A stretch of 64,000 nt of DNA from JACRCT01 sp049841135 (GCA_049841135.1 JASGHK010000006.1:930001-994000), one strand, 5' to 3'; positions 27,777 through 37,703 are shown, counted from the first letter of the stretch. The notes: generated by a model from the letters alone, not told the origin. Made by a program: numbers and translations.

Positions 27777-28850
27777 CTAGTGCTTCTCCATCTCGATGGT
27801 CACGCCGGCGGCGGCGGTCGACCAGGTGCCGGTGGCCGGAGCGTAGGCGTTGGTGGAGTCCTCGGCGACCAGTTCCCGGCAGGGCCAGACGCCGGTGTTG
27901 CTGAAGGTGCCGTCGCCGCCGGTGGTGGTGGTCCAGCCCTTCCACGAGAGCGGGGCGGACGGCGGCGCCATGCAGCTGATCTTGATGTTGGCCAGCCCGG
28001 TGGAGGTGCCCTTCTCGACGACCTTGCCGGTGACCTTGTAGGCGGCGTCGAGCTTCACGCTGATCTCCGTCTTGGGGGTGAAGGGGCCGACGTTGGAGGC
28101 GTAGGTCGGCGTGGCAGCCGGATCCTGGACCAGGATCTCGCCGCAGTCCCAGCTGTGGTCGGCGCTGAACTTGCCGTCGGCGCCGGTGGTCTTCTCCCAG
28201 CCCGTCCAGTTCTTCGGCTGGCAGGTCTGCTCGACGCAGGTGAGGCCCTGGGCCACGCAGTCGCTCTCGCTCGAGCAGGACGTGCCCTTGGGCTTGACGC
28301 AGGTGACCTTCATGCCCGAGAGCGCCTTGGCCGGAGTCGCCGTGTCGGTCACCGTGCCCTTGGTGGTGTAGCGCCACACCGCGACCGCGGCGATCTCCAT
28401 CTTCGTCGTCGGGCCGACCTGCAGCGGCGGCAGCTTCTGCATCGGGTCGAACGGGTTCTCGGTGTTCTCGCGCTTGAGCTCGTACGACGAGGTGTTCGAG
28501 TGGATCACCAAGAAAGCGTTGTGCCGGCCGGCGGAGGTCGGGGTGTAGGTGACCACGACATAGACGGCCTTGCCACTGGTGGCGGTCTGTCCGCTCGGGA
28601 CGGCGGTGAACATCGCCGCGTCCGGGCCCTCAATGGACACGTTGTCGACGATGAGGTCCTTCTTGCCGCCATCCCTGAGTTGGAGCGTCTGCTGTGGCGA
28701 GCTGTCGACGAAAACCGCAGTGCCGAAGGTACCACCGAAGGTCAGCATGCCGAGGTCCGGGGCGAGCAGCGGTTCCTCCGGCGTGGGCACGGCAGGCCCG
28801 CCACAGGCGGCGAGCGCGATGGCGGCCAGCGCGCAGAACAGGGTCCTCAT
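27777..28850 (-). CDS. Lipoprotein with Hydin-like and carboxypeptidase-like domains
   Basis: The 357-residue product has lipobox LAAC and a first domain (about 30-120) with the ASH/Hydin-type pattern (QTLQLRDGGKKDLIVDNVSI, GPDAAMFTAV, VVTYTPTSAG). Two carboxypeptidase-regulatory-like repeats follow (KGTVTDTATPAKALSGMKVTC and KVTGKVVEKGTSTGLANIKI), each with paired cysteines and GWxxTTGxDGxFS. AAGGAG 5 bases before the ATG is a strong ribosome site. Such domains bind or display proteins on the surface. Confidence 0.75.
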   Translation of the reverse strand: MRTLFCALAAIALAACGGPAVPTPEEPLLAPDLGMLTFGGTFGTAVFVDSSPQQTLQLRDGGKKDLIVDNVSIEGPDAAMFTAVPSGQTATSGKAVYVVVTYTPTSAGRHNAFLVIHSNTSSYELKRENTENPFDPMQKLPPLQVGPTTKMEIAAVAVWRYTTKGTVTDTATPAKALSGMKVTCVKPKGTSCSSESDCVAQGLTCVEQTCQPKNWTGWEKTTGADGKFSADHSWDCGEILVQDPAATPTYASNVGPFTPKTEISVKLDAAYKVTGKVVEKGTSTGLANIKISCMAPPSAPLSWKGWTTTTGGDGTFSNTGVWPCRELVAEDSTNAYAPATGTWSTAAAGVTIEMEKH

Positions 28851-28891
28851 GGTGTCTCCTTGGTCGGCTTCGTCAGCGTGTGAGGGAAAAC

Positions 28892-30973
28892 CTAGTAGAA
28901 CGACCCGACCCAGCCACAGGGCGCGGGGCACTGGAAGCTGGTTCCGGTGTCGTTGACGGCGGTGAAGGGGTAGGACGACAAGCCGAACTGCAGGTGGATG
29001 TTCGAGTCGTCGTAGGTGGTGCGGTTGATGGCCTCGACCGCGACCATGAACTTGCCCGCGGCCAGATGCGCCGCGTCGAGGCAGGTGCACATCGCGGAGC
29101 GCGTCTCGAAGGTGCCGGTGCCCTGGTCGAACTTGTAGGCCCCCTGCATGCCCGCCAGGCCGGCGTCGGTCTTGCCCACGTACCAGGGGTTGGTCTCGCC
29201 GCTGACGTAGCCCAGGTAGCCGTCTTCCGGCATCGGGTCGAGGGCGGAGCACGCGGCGTCCTTGCAGAAGCCCAGCTGGAGCGCGATGTCGTAGGCGCGG
29301 CCGGCGCTCTTGCCCGCGGGCGGGTCGATCTTCCACTTGAGCGCGAAGGCCTGGTCGGCGGCGCTGGGAGCGAAGCGGAACTCCAGGTACTCGACCTGGT
29401 GGTCCTTGTCGTAGTCCAGCGGGCTGCGCGGCAGCTCGGGCAGGGCGTTGGGCACACCGGAGCCGTGGGCCCCCCAGCCCCAGTTGATGGTGGTGATGCC
29501 CTCGCCAGGGAGGTTCACGACCTTCGGGGTCGCCTGGGTCGTGGGGGCCACCGCGGGCTTGATGGTAACGGTCAGCTTGTAGGGGATGTCGTCGCCGCCC
29601 TCGGCGCCCGTGTACGAGAACTGGATGTAGTAGGGCCCGGTGCCGGCCTTCATCAGCAGCTGGCCTTCGTAGTTGGCGTAGTCGGCGATCTTCGAGTCGT
29701 CCATGCGCTCCTGGTGCAGGCACTGCTTCTTGTTGCACCACGGCACCGTGTACGACATGTCGCCGCCGCAGTTGGAGGCGCACGCGGCTGAGCTGTCGAC
29801 GGTGAAGACCGTGAGCTGCTTGGGCACCAACGTGGGCACCGCCGCGAACTGGCCGGGGTTGGTCGTGTACTCGAGCTTGTAATAGAGCCGCGCGTCGCCG
29901 GCGACGTCGACCTTGTAGGTGTCGTAGTCGCCCGTGTAGGAGAGCCGGCCGTCGAGGACCTTGGTGCTCCCCACCGCCAGGCCGACGTTGGTGGCGGTCT
30001 CGGGGGTGTCGTTGCCGGTCAGGCCCTCGTTGGCGTCCTGGTCCGGGAAGAGCCCGACCTTCACCTTGTAGACGAAGGTCGTGTCGCCCGGTGGCGGGAC
30101 GACGTCGCGGGGGCCCATGTAGGCGTTGACCGCCAGCTCGTAGTGGCCAGCGGCCGACAGGCGCGCGGTCGCCACCAGCTGGTCCTTCATCGGGGTCTTC
30201 GAGTAGTCGTTGGCCACGGGTCCGGCAGGTCCATTGAGGACGTAGTTGAGGCGGATCTGCGGGCCGGGGGAGGCCGGGGCCTCGATGGAGACGTAGAGGA
30301 TGGTCCGGCCGCTGCCGCACGGGGTGACGTCGAACTTGAAGCGGTCCAGGTCGCCCGACACCGACAACGCGCCGGTGGCCTGGGCGAAGCTGCCGCAGGC
30401 AGCCAAGGTGATGTTGGTGGCCTGGGCGCTCTCGTCGTTGGGCTCGTTCAGGTCGGGGTCGGAGTCGACCTTGGCGAGGATGTTGTAGAAGTTCTTCTTG
30501 TCCAGCGCCGGGTCGTCGGCCGAGGTGTCGTGGCGGACGGTCACGTAGTACTTGCCGGGCTTGGTGATCTTGCCCACCGCCTGCGCCGGCCCGGGGCCGC
30601 CGGCCGTGGTGGAGCTGGAGCGGCGCGGGTCGGTGCCGATGCCGACGGACTTGACTCCGTCCTCCTCGAGCACGTTGACGGTGAGGACCACTGGCGTCGA
30701 GGGCACCTTGTACTGGGCGACGACGGTGATCAGCGCGCGGTCCGGGAGGGTGGGGACGTCGAGGACCCACCAGTCGACCTTCTCCAGCTGGTCGATCTTG
30801 CTCTGGGCCTCCGAGCCGAGCGTCAGCACGCACTCCGGGTTCTGGGCGGCGGCCTCCTTGGAGCCGCAACTGTGCTCGAAGCTGGCGTCGGGGCCCGGCA
30901 GGTGTTCACCCGGGCAGGCGGCGAGCAACGACGCAGCGATGGCGAGGGCGAAGCTCGAAGCGAACTTGGTCAT
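28892..30973 (-). CDS. Large lipoprotein with pre-peptidase-type beta domains
   Basis: The 693-residue product has a lipobox signal (LAAC) followed by several beta-sandwich units of the PPC kind. The pattern 'EPNDESAQATN...GDLDRFKFDV' recurs as 'TPETATN...GDYDTYKVDV', and KPGKYYVTVRHD is the terminal strand of another unit. The C-terminal 250 residues form a further domain with three cysteine pairs, ending CPAPCGWVGSFY. It is the largest member of the operon and may be the ligand-binding or scaffold component. There is no peptidase domain. Confidence 0.75.
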   Translation of the reverse strand: MTKFASSFALAIAASLLAACPGEHLPGPDASFEHSCGSKEAAAQNPECVLTLGSEAQSKIDQLEKVDWWVLDVPTLPDRALITVVAQYKVPSTPVVLTVNVLEEDGVKSVGIGTDPRRSSSTTAGGPGPAQAVGKITKPGKYYVTVRHDTSADDPALDKKNFYNILAKVDSDPDLNEPNDESAQATNITLAACGSFAQATGALSVSGDLDRFKFDVTPCGSGRTILYVSIEAPASPGPQIRLNYVLNGPAGPVANDYSKTPMKDQLVATARLSAAGHYELAVNAYMGPRDVVPPPGDTTFVYKVKVGLFPDQDANEGLTGNDTPETATNVGLAVGSTKVLDGRLSYTGDYDTYKVDVAGDARLYYKLEYTTNPGQFAAVPTLVPKQLTVFTVDSSAACASNCGGDMSYTVPWCNKKQCLHQERMDDSKIADYANYEGQLLMKAGTGPYYIQFSYTGAEGGDDIPYKLTVTIKPAVAPTTQATPKVVNLPGEGITTINWGWGAHGSGVPNALPELPRSPLDYDKDHQVEYLEFRFAPSAADQAFALKWKIDPPAGKSAGRAYDIALQLGFCKDAACSALDPMPEDGYLGYVSGETNPWYVGKTDAGLAGMQGAYKFDQGTGTFETRSAMCTCLDAAHLAAGKFMVAVEAINRTTYDDSNIHLQFGLSSYPFTAVNDTGTSFQCPAPCGWVGSFY

Positions 30974-30993
30974 GGGCTCGGACCTCGTCTGTG

Positions 30994-32658
30994 TCACGGG
31001 GCGATGAAGTCGGAAGGCGCCAGCGGGATGATCCCGTCGGGCGGGTCCTTGATGCCAGCGAACGGGTAGGTGGCGGTGAAGCGCGCGATGCGGAAGAGCG
31101 GCGGGCCGCCCAGGTCGTCGCCGCCCACCTCCACGACCGTCATCATCAGGTGGTTGACGCCCTTGCCCTGGCCCGTGTTGAGGGTGGGGACGAGCAGGAC
31201 GTTGTCGACCGAGAAGTCGTAGCAGATGCGCCCGGTCGCCTCGGTGATGGGCAGCTGGTGCATCTGGTAGCGGTAGGTGCGGTCGGTCAGGTGCGAGTCC
31301 TCGGCGATGAGCGGATCGGTGTGGCCGCGGACCTCGATGGCGTTGACCAGCCCGTCGCGGTCGGGGTCGGACTCGTCGTCCGTGGCGCCGCTCTGCGTGT
31401 GCCCCAGCCACTCCATCACGTCCGGGACGCCGTCGCCGTCGGTGTCGAAGCGCGTGTTCGAGGTGCCGATGAGCAGCTCGTCGCAGTCGAGCAGCCCGTC
31501 GTGGTCGTCGTCCTTGCCCTTGATCTCGGTGGGGCAGCCCTTGTCCAGCGAGGAGCCGTCGGCCCTCCAGACCGGGTCGAAGGGGCCGCCGCGGTCGGCG
31601 AAGTACTTCTCCACGCCGTCCGAGAAGCCGTCGCCGTCGGAGTCGCGCTTGGTGGGGTCGGTGTCGAGGAGCAGCTCGTCGGCGTCGGGCAGGCCGTCGG
31701 AGTCGGAGTCGGCCTCCTCGAGCAGCGAGTTGGGCCGCGCGTCGAGGTTGTAGACCTGGATGTCCTTGACCAGGAAGGCGCGCTTGACGCCGCCCAGGTG
31801 GAAGGAGAGGAAGTTGATGGGCTCGCCGTCGCGGAAGTCGCGGAACTCGCCGCCGCCCTTGTCGGCCATGCGCTTCAGGCGCGCCGCGTCCCGCTCGATG
31901 ATCTCCGCCTGGCACTGGCCGGCGTCGGCCGCGCAGAAGGTGGGGATGGGCTGGACCGGGTTGAAGACGTGGACGGTGTTGAGCACCACGTCGGCGGCGT
32001 CGGCTTTGAGCGCCCGGATGGCGGCGCAGCGCGCCATGAGCTCGTCGTTGGTGGCGTCGGCCTCCCGCGGGTGTCCGTCGGAGAGGAAGATGACGCTGTA
32101 ACGGGCCAGCTCCGGGTCGCCGCTGGAGGAGGCCGCCTGGTGGCCCTTGGAGATGTCGGCGCTGATGGTGGCGAAGATCTCCGAGAGCGGCTTGATGAAG
32201 TTGGTGGTGTCGCGGTTGGCGCCGCCCAGCTGCCCGGCATAGGCGTAGGAGAGGATGGTCGCCGCCATCTTGTCCTTGTCCGCCTGGGTCATCGACTGCA
32301 GCTTCACGAAGCCGCTGGTGCCGCCGTTGGTGATCCACGCGACGTCGCCGGCGAAGAGCATCACGCCGATCTCGATCTCCGGGGTGTCGGGGAGGCTGTC
32401 GAGCAGGTCGAGCAGCGCCCGGGCGCGGGTGCCGTCCGGGTCGGTGGCGGACATCGACTCGGAGGTGTCCATCGCGAACAGGAGCTTGATGGGGCGCGAC
32501 AGGTCGTCGGTGGCCTCGGTGCAGAACCGGCCGTTGACCCGGATGGCGCGGTCCTCCATGCCGTGGCGGCCGGCCGAGGGGTCGTAGACGTAGATTTCGG
32601 TGCAACCACCGACGCAAGCCAGCACCGCGATGAGCGCCGCTCCGAGTCGTCGTTTCAT
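30994..32658 (-). CDS. VWA-domain lipoprotein with thrombospondin type 3 calcium repeats
   Basis: The 554-residue product is first in a four-gene operon. It has a lipobox (CVGGC) and a von Willebrand A domain (about 55-270) with the metal site DTSES (DxSxS), a Thr near TNGGTSGF and SDGHP at its end. Several aspartate-rich thrombospondin type 3 calcium repeats follow (DSDSDGLPDADELLLDTDP, DSDGDGFSDG, DTDGDGVPDVME, DPDRDGLVNAIE). VWA plus calcium repeats is a common outer-surface adhesion arrangement. The close spacing of the other three lipoproteins suggests a joint surface complex. Confidence 0.85.
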   Translation of the reverse strand: MKRRLGAALIAVLACVGGCTEIYVYDPSAGRHGMEDRAIRVNGRFCTEATDDLSRPIKLLFAMDTSESMSATDPDGTRARALLDLLDSLPDTPEIEIGVMLFAGDVAWITNGGTSGFVKLQSMTQADKDKMAATILSYAYAGQLGGANRDTTNFIKPLSEIFATISADISKGHQAASSSGDPELARYSVIFLSDGHPREADATNDELMARCAAIRALKADAADVVLNTVHVFNPVQPIPTFCAADAGQCQAEIIERDAARLKRMADKGGGEFRDFRDGEPINFLSFHLGGVKRAFLVKDIQVYNLDARPNSLLEEADSDSDGLPDADELLLDTDPTKRDSDGDGFSDGVEKYFADRGGPFDPVWRADGSSLDKGCPTEIKGKDDDHDGLLDCDELLIGTSNTRFDTDGDGVPDVMEWLGHTQSGATDDESDPDRDGLVNAIEVRGHTDPLIAEDSHLTDRTYRYQMHQLPITEATGRICYDFSVDNVLLVPTLNTGQGKGVNHLMMTVVEVGGDDLGGPPLFRIARFTATYPFAGIKDPPDGIIPLAPSDFIAP

Positions 32659-32854
32659 GAGTTGCCTCTCATGGCCCAGTGACGGTCGGACATTATCGCC
32701 TTGCTCGAGGGTCCATGGCGAGGCCTCGGCCGCCTCGACCTACACCGGCGCCAGGCGCCGGCACCGCGGTTTGCCTCTTGGTGTACCCCAGCCCGGAAAA
32801 CGGACGGCACGTGGCCGAAAAAAGTGCGTCGGGACCTGGGGTTGGGCCCCGGGC

Positions 32855-35020
32855 CTACTTCTTCACTCCACCCTTGAGCTGCGCCTCCAGCCTGGCCACC
32901 TTCATCTTCAGGGCGGCGGCGGCCTCGATGGCGGTCTCGGCGGCGGCCATCTTCTTCTTGAGCGCCGCGACGTCGTTCTTGAGCTTGTCGCGCTCGGCGA
33001 CGACCTCGTCCGAGGCTCCGCCCGCCCCACCGGAGGGAGCCGCCGCGGCCTTGGCCTTGGCGGTCTGCAGCGCGGCCTGGGTGACCGAGAGCTCGCGCAG
33101 CAGGTCCGCCTCGGTCTTCTCGGCGGTTCCGAGCCGGCTCTCCAGGTCGGCCGCCTTGGCCTCGGCCTCGCGCAGCTTGCTCTCGAGCTTGGGGTCGACG
33201 CTGGCCGGGGCCTTCTCGCGCAGCTTGGCCTCCAGCTCCTTCACCCGCGGCTCGGCGAAGCGCAGCTTGGTCTCGGCCTCCTGGGCCTTGCTCTGGCTGT
33301 CGCGCAGCTTGGCTTCCAGCTCCTTGGCGCGGGCCTCCAGCTCCTTGACCTTGGGCTCGAGCACCTTGAGCTTGCTCTCCGCCTCCTGGCCGCGGCCGAG
33401 CTTGCTCTCGGACTCCTTGAGCTTGGACTGGGCGTCCTTGGCCTGGGGCTCGAGCACCTTGAGCTTCGACTCCAGCTCGCCGGCCTTGGTCGTCGCTTCG
33501 CGCGCCTTGGCCTCGGCCTTGGCGGCCCGGGCGTCGGCGTCCTTGGCCTTGGCGTCCGCGGCCTCGCGCTCCGCCTTCTCGCGCTGCATCGCGGTGTTGG
33601 CGTCCATGGCCTTGCGGTGGGCGTCGGCCAGCTCCGCGCGCAGGCTCTTGGACTCGGTGGTCGCGGCGGCGCCCCGCTTCTCGAGCTCGGCCTTGAGGCT
33701 CTTGGCCTCCTCCTCGAACGGGCGCAGCTCGGTCTCCAGCCGGTCGGCCTCGTCGCGCAGGCGGTTGCACTCGTCCTCGAGCGCGCTCTCGCTGCCCTTG
33801 GACTCGGCGAGCTGGGCCTCCAGGGTCTCGCGCTGGTCCTTCTCCTGGGCGAGCGCGGCCTCGGCGGCCTCGAGCTTGGCGTTGAGCTCGGCGAGCGCCT
33901 GCCCGTGACCGGCGTTGGCTTCGTCCGCGGCAGCGGCGGCGGCGGCGTCCAGCTCGGCCTTCTGGTCAGCGATCGCCTTCTCGCCGGCGCCCTTCTGGGC
34001 GGCGAGGGCCTCGGCGTGGCGCGCGGCGAGGTCCGCCAGCTCCTGCTCGTGGGCGGCCTTGAGGCTGGCGACCGCCTGAGCCTGCTGGTTCTTGGCCTCG
34101 GAGAGCTCGGCGCCCTTGCGGCGCTCCAGCTCCTGCAGGTCCTTGCGGGCCTGGTCGGCGTCGGCCGCCGCGCCCTTCCTGGTCTCTTCGAGCTCGCCGG
34201 CGAGCTTGTCGAACCTCTCCTGCAGAGCGTCGCGCTCGCGGGCCAGCTCGGCGGCGCGGGCCTCGGCGGCGGCCTTGTCGGCCTCGAGCTCGGCGCACTG
34301 GGTCTGGGCGGCCTTGAGGTCGGTCTCGGCGGCGTCGCGCTGCCCCGCGGTCCGGTCGCGGTCCTCGGTGAGCCTGGCGACCTCCGCCTTCTGGGCCTCC
34401 AGCTCGCGGCCGACGCCCTCGTTGACCTCGTTGACGATCTCGAGCTTGGCCTCGGTGGATCGGATCTTCTCGTCGCGGTCGGCGATCTGCCGGGTGAGCG
34501 CCTCGACCATCGCCGCGGCCTGCTGGTGCGCAGCGGTCTTCTCGGCGAGCTCGGCCTCCCGGGTGGTCAGCGACGCCTTGTCCGTCGACTGGTTCTTGCG
34601 CAGCTCGAGGATCTGCGTCTCCAGCTCGGCCAGCGCGGCGGCGAGGTCCTTGCGGTCGGCCTCGTTGGCGCCCAGCTCCTCCTGCGCCTCCTTGAGGCGC
34701 GTCTCGGCGGCCATCGCGCGGATGCGGTAGTCGGTCAGCTCGTCGCGCAGCTTGTCGAGCTCGCCGCTGCGCTCGGCCCACATCAAGCGGGCGCGGTTGA
34801 GGGTCTCGGTCTTCTGCTTCACCACCGCCCGGAAGTAATCCATCTTCTCGTCGGGCGAACCCTTGGGGAGACGGGGCTCGGGCCCTTCGTTGAACGGGTC
34901 GGCGGCCTTGTTGTCGGGCTTGGGCAGCGACGGCGAGGCGGGCGCAGGCGCGGCCCCGGCCGGGGGAGCCGCGGGCTTCTTCGGAGGCAGCGGAGGCGGG
35001 ACCTTGGGGGCGTCTGCCAT
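32855..35020 (-). CDS. Long coiled-coil protein
   Basis: The 721-residue product has a Pro/Ala-rich N-terminal tail (PKVPPPLPPKKPAAPPAG...) and then about 640 residues of almost uninterrupted Ala/Glu/Lys/Leu coiled coil, ending KVARLEAQLKGGVKK. It has no signal peptide and no transmembrane helix, so it is cytoplasmic. The layout resembles the coiled-coil tails of myxobacterial motility or cytoskeletal proteins (FrzS- or AglZ-like), but there is no receiver domain, so I do not assign a gene name. The antisense strand is open over the whole length, a GC-skew artefact. Confidence 0.75.
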   Translation of the reverse strand: MADAPKVPPPLPPKKPAAPPAGAAPAPASPSLPKPDNKAADPFNEGPEPRLPKGSPDEKMDYFRAVVKQKTETLNRARLMWAERSGELDKLRDELTDYRIRAMAAETRLKEAQEELGANEADRKDLAAALAELETQILELRKNQSTDKASLTTREAELAEKTAAHQQAAAMVEALTRQIADRDEKIRSTEAKLEIVNEVNEGVGRELEAQKAEVARLTEDRDRTAGQRDAAETDLKAAQTQCAELEADKAAAEARAAELARERDALQERFDKLAGELEETRKGAAADADQARKDLQELERRKGAELSEAKNQQAQAVASLKAAHEQELADLAARHAEALAAQKGAGEKAIADQKAELDAAAAAAADEANAGHGQALAELNAKLEAAEAALAQEKDQRETLEAQLAESKGSESALEDECNRLRDEADRLETELRPFEEEAKSLKAELEKRGAAATTESKSLRAELADAHRKAMDANTAMQREKAEREAADAKAKDADARAAKAEAKAREATTKAGELESKLKVLEPQAKDAQSKLKESESKLGRGQEAESKLKVLEPKVKELEARAKELEAKLRDSQSKAQEAETKLRFAEPRVKELEAKLREKAPASVDPKLESKLREAEAKAADLESRLGTAEKTEADLLRELSVTQAALQTAKAKAAAAPSGGAGGASDEVVAERDKLKNDVAALKKKMAAAETAIEAAAALKMKVARLEAQLKGGVKK

Positions 35021-35117
35021 GCGCGGCTCAGTCTATCCGTGAGAGGTCGGGCTTCAGAAGAAGGCTTCGTGAACGGACCGCGAAGAGGCGCAAGCCTACC
35101 GCCACAACGGTGCGGGA

Positions 35118-35589
35118 TTACAACCTTTTCGTCAGGATCACGAGGTCGTCGCCGGGGTGGTAGAAGTCCTTGATGATGCTGGCCGGGAGGTACTTCATCC
35201 GGTCGTAGAAGGTGCGGGTGGCGGCGTATTCGGTGACCGAGCTGGTCTCCACCCGGATGAGCCGCGCCTGGCGCTTCTTGAGCTCGGCTTCGAGCGCCTT
35301 GATGAGCGCGCTGCCTGCCCCCTTGCCCCGCGCCCAGGCGGCCGAGGCGATCCAGTAGAGGTCCCAGGTGCCGGGCGCCAGCGGGGTCGGCCCGTAGGTG
35401 AGGAAGCCGGCGAGCCTGCCGTTTTGCTCGGCTCCGATGCCGAGATAGCCCGAGCCCTGCGGGTCGCGCACCGAGAAGCTCGGCCAGCTCCATGGCGCAG
35501 GTCACCTCGTCGGGCCGGAACTCGACGATCCCCTCGAGCATCGTTCGCAGCGGCGCGAGGTCAGACTCCTGCAGCGGGCGGACGTGCAT
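35118..35589 (-). CDS. GNAT-family N-acetyltransferase, frameshifted
   Basis: The start (MHVRPLQESDLAPLRTML) and a broken segment (AMELAEL) lie in one frame; the rest is in another after one extra base at 35475-35481 in a GAGCTC site. After correction the fold is complete: VRDPQGSGYLGIGAEQNGRLAGFL, then the acetyl-CoA loop (ASAAWARGKGAGSALIKALE, the RxxGxG/A site) and VETSSVTEYAATRTFYDRM. The span is 157 codons plus one base. It overlaps the ATP-grasp gene by 29 bp, so they are one operon. Confidence 0.8.
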
Positions 35590-36586
35590 GGCGGCTCCGG
35601 GCGATCTCCACGAGGCGCCAGACCAGGGCCTCGTAGTCCATCCCCGCGTTCTTGGCGGCCTTGGCGTAGCCGGCGTCGGCGGACAGATCGCAGTTGGGGT
35701 TGACCTCGATGACGTAGGGGACGCCGTCGGTCGAGAGGCGGATGTCGACGCGGCCGTAGTCGCGCAGCTCGAGCGCCCGGTAGGCCGCGCGGGCCACCTG
35801 GGAGACCGTCTCCAGCGTCGCCGCCGGCAGCTGGCTGCGGACCGGAGGGGTGCCCTTGAACTCGGGCGCCGCCTCGTCCCACTTGGCGGCGTAGGTGACG
35901 ATGCGCGGGTGGTCGGCGGCGAGACCGCTGAAGTCGATCTCGTTGATGGGCAGCACTTGCAGTTCGGCGCCGCCGTCGGGGCCCAAGACCGCCACGTTCA
36001 GCTCCCGGCCGTCGATGAACTCCTCCACCAGCGCGGGCTGGCGCCGCTCGGTCAAGACGCGCAGGCAGGCGAAGCGCAGCTGCTCGGCGTCGCGGGCGAG
36101 CGAGAGCCGGTCGATGCCGATGGAGGCGTCCTCGTGGGCGGGCTTGACGATGACCGGGAAGCGCAGCCGCACGCCCTCGATGTCCTCGGGCCGCCGCACG
36201 AGGTGCCACGGCGGAGTGGGGACGCCGTTGGACCGCAGGACCTCCTTGGCCTTGTGCTTGTGCAGGGCCAAGAGGAGCGGCAGCGCGCTGGAGCCGGTGT
36301 AGGGCACGCCCAACAGGTCGAGCAGCGTGGGGACGATGATCTCGCCGCGGGAGTCGCCGGCGAACGACTCGCACAGGTTGATGACCAGGTCGGGCTTGCC
36401 CGCGAGGAACTCCTTGGGGAAGGCGAAGGGGTCCTGGCCGACGGGGAAGGTGGAGACCGAGGCCCCGCGCGCGCAGAGCGCGGTCTCCATGGTGCGCACC
36501 ACGCCGACGACGGCGTCCTGGCTGTTGCGGCTGACGCCTTCGGGCAGGTGCTCGAAGTCGTGGTTGTAGAGGATGGCGATGTGCAT
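35561..36586 (-). CDS. D-Ala-D-Ala ligase-like ATP-grasp enzyme
   Basis: The 341-residue product has the N-terminal Rossmann strand (MHIAILYNHDFEHLPEG) and a lid segment LVINLCESFAGDSRGE. YTGSSALPLLLALHKHKAKE follows, then PVIVKPAHEDASIGI (ATP-grasp Lys and Gly loop), VEEFIDGRELNVAVLG and VIEVNPNCDLS (the Mg-binding Glu-x-Asn). It ligates a carboxylate to an amine using ATP; the acceptor is unknown. A GNAT gene overlaps its end, and a hypothetical gene ends 3 bp upstream. Confidence 0.85.
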   Translation of the reverse strand: MHIAILYNHDFEHLPEGVSRNSQDAVVGVVRTMETALCARGASVSTFPVGQDPFAFPKEFLAGKPDLVINLCESFAGDSRGEIIVPTLLDLLGVPYTGSSALPLLLALHKHKAKEVLRSNGVPTPPWHLVRRPEDIEGVRLRFPVIVKPAHEDASIGIDRLSLARDAEQLRFACLRVLTERRQPALVEEFIDGRELNVAVLGPDGGAELQVLPINEIDFSGLAADHPRIVTYAAKWDEAAPEFKGTPPVRSQLPAATLETVSQVARAAYRALELRDYGRVDIRLSTDGVPYVIEVNPNCDLSADAGYAKAAKNAGMDYEALVWRLVEIARSRHARPPAAGV

Positions 36587-36589
36587 GGG

Positions 36590-37703
36590 CTACTTCGGGG
36601 TCGCGAAGGCGTCGGCGGCGTCGGCGCTGCGCGGGTCGAGCTTCTCGCGGGCGCAGAAGCCCAGGTAGTTGAGGACGATGTCTACGACCGGGGCGAAGGC
36701 CTTGCGGGTCTCGGGGCCGTCGGCCTCGAAGAGCACCGCCACCTGTCCGGCGGCCCGGACGTCGCCCAGCATCGACAGGCCGCTCTTGATGAGCTTGATC
36801 CGCTCCTTGTTGATGCCCAGCAGGCCGCGCTCCTTCTCCTGGGCCGCGACGTAGAGCAGCGTGATGGCGGCCAGCGCCCGCGCCTGGCGGACCTGCGGGT
36901 GGCGCGACACCAGGTCGTGGGCAAAGCGCATCAGGTGGGCGCGGTCCGAGGAGCGGGCGGTGGCGAACGACTGCGCGCCCACCAGCGACTGGTTCGGGTC
37001 CGGCACGCGGCCCAGCGCCTTCTCGGCGTAGCTCCAGAACTGGCGAACCTCGGCGTCCGGCTCCCAGTCCTCCTCCGCGTCTTCGGGGGGCGGCGGCCGC
37101 GGTGGGGTCGAGCCAGCGCGCGGGGCGACCTCCGACTCCGGAGGAGGTGGGGGCGGCGGGCGGCTGGACGGCTCCGCCTCGTCCTCGATGATCTCCTGGA
37201 TCTCGGCGATCAGCTCGGTCGGGGTCGCCAGGCGCTGCATGGCGTGGCGCGGCTCCTGGTCGGCGGTGGCCGGTTCGGGCTCCTCCTCCACGTGGTCGGC
37301 CGAGACCTCCTCGACCGGCTCTTCCTCGGCCGGCGCAGCGTCGCCGCGCAGCGCCACGAAGTCGGCCACGACCGGGCGGATGCGCTGCCAGCGCTGGTCG
37401 AGGCTCGGGGCTGCCGGCCACCAGCACGTTGGCCAGGCGCGGGTCGCGGTAGGCCTCGAGCAGCACGGCCACGTAGTTGGGCAGCGCTTCGCGCGCCTCC
37501 GGGTCCTTGAGCAGCGCCAGCTCGAGCGTCAGCACGCAGGTGGCGAACACCGCGCGGTCGCCTCCGATGACCGACAGGTCCAGCAGGCAGCGCCGCGCCA
37601 GCTCCGGGGACTCGGGCAGGGCCTCGAGCCCCGCGGCCACCAGGTGGTCGACGATCCGTTCGGTCTTGACGCGCTGCTTTGGGCCCGACGTCGGCATCCG
37701 CAT
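36590..37703 (-). CDS. Hypothetical protein, frameshifted
   Basis: Two helical parts are separated by one extra base at 37400-37406 (GAGCTC read as GAGGCTC on the plus strand). The first is KTERIVDHLVAAGLEALPES...LDLSVIGGDRAVFATCVLTL. The second is VVADFVALRGDAAPAEEEPV, an acidic/Pro-rich linker and HLMRFAHDLVSRHPQVRQAR. The corrected join reads LVAGSPELDQRWQRIRPVV. The span is 371 codons plus one base, about 370 residues. I do not recognise the family. It is 3 bp upstream of the ATP-grasp gene, so it belongs to that operon. Confidence 0.6.

Noticed and set aside
32745..32761. Terminator at CCGGCGCC-A-GGCGCCGG
   Set aside because: The one-base loop cannot form a normal hairpin and there is no T-tract; it may be only a GC-rich palindrome.
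32600..35173. Leu/Gly-rich 857-residue plus-strand protein
   Set aside because: It is the exact antisense of the coiled-coil gene; open only because of high GC and lacks domains or a ribosome site.
35561..36586. True D-alanine-D-alanine ligase (ddl)
   Set aside because: There is no mur/fts context and the substrate-loop residues diverge, so only the ATP-grasp superfamily is claimed.
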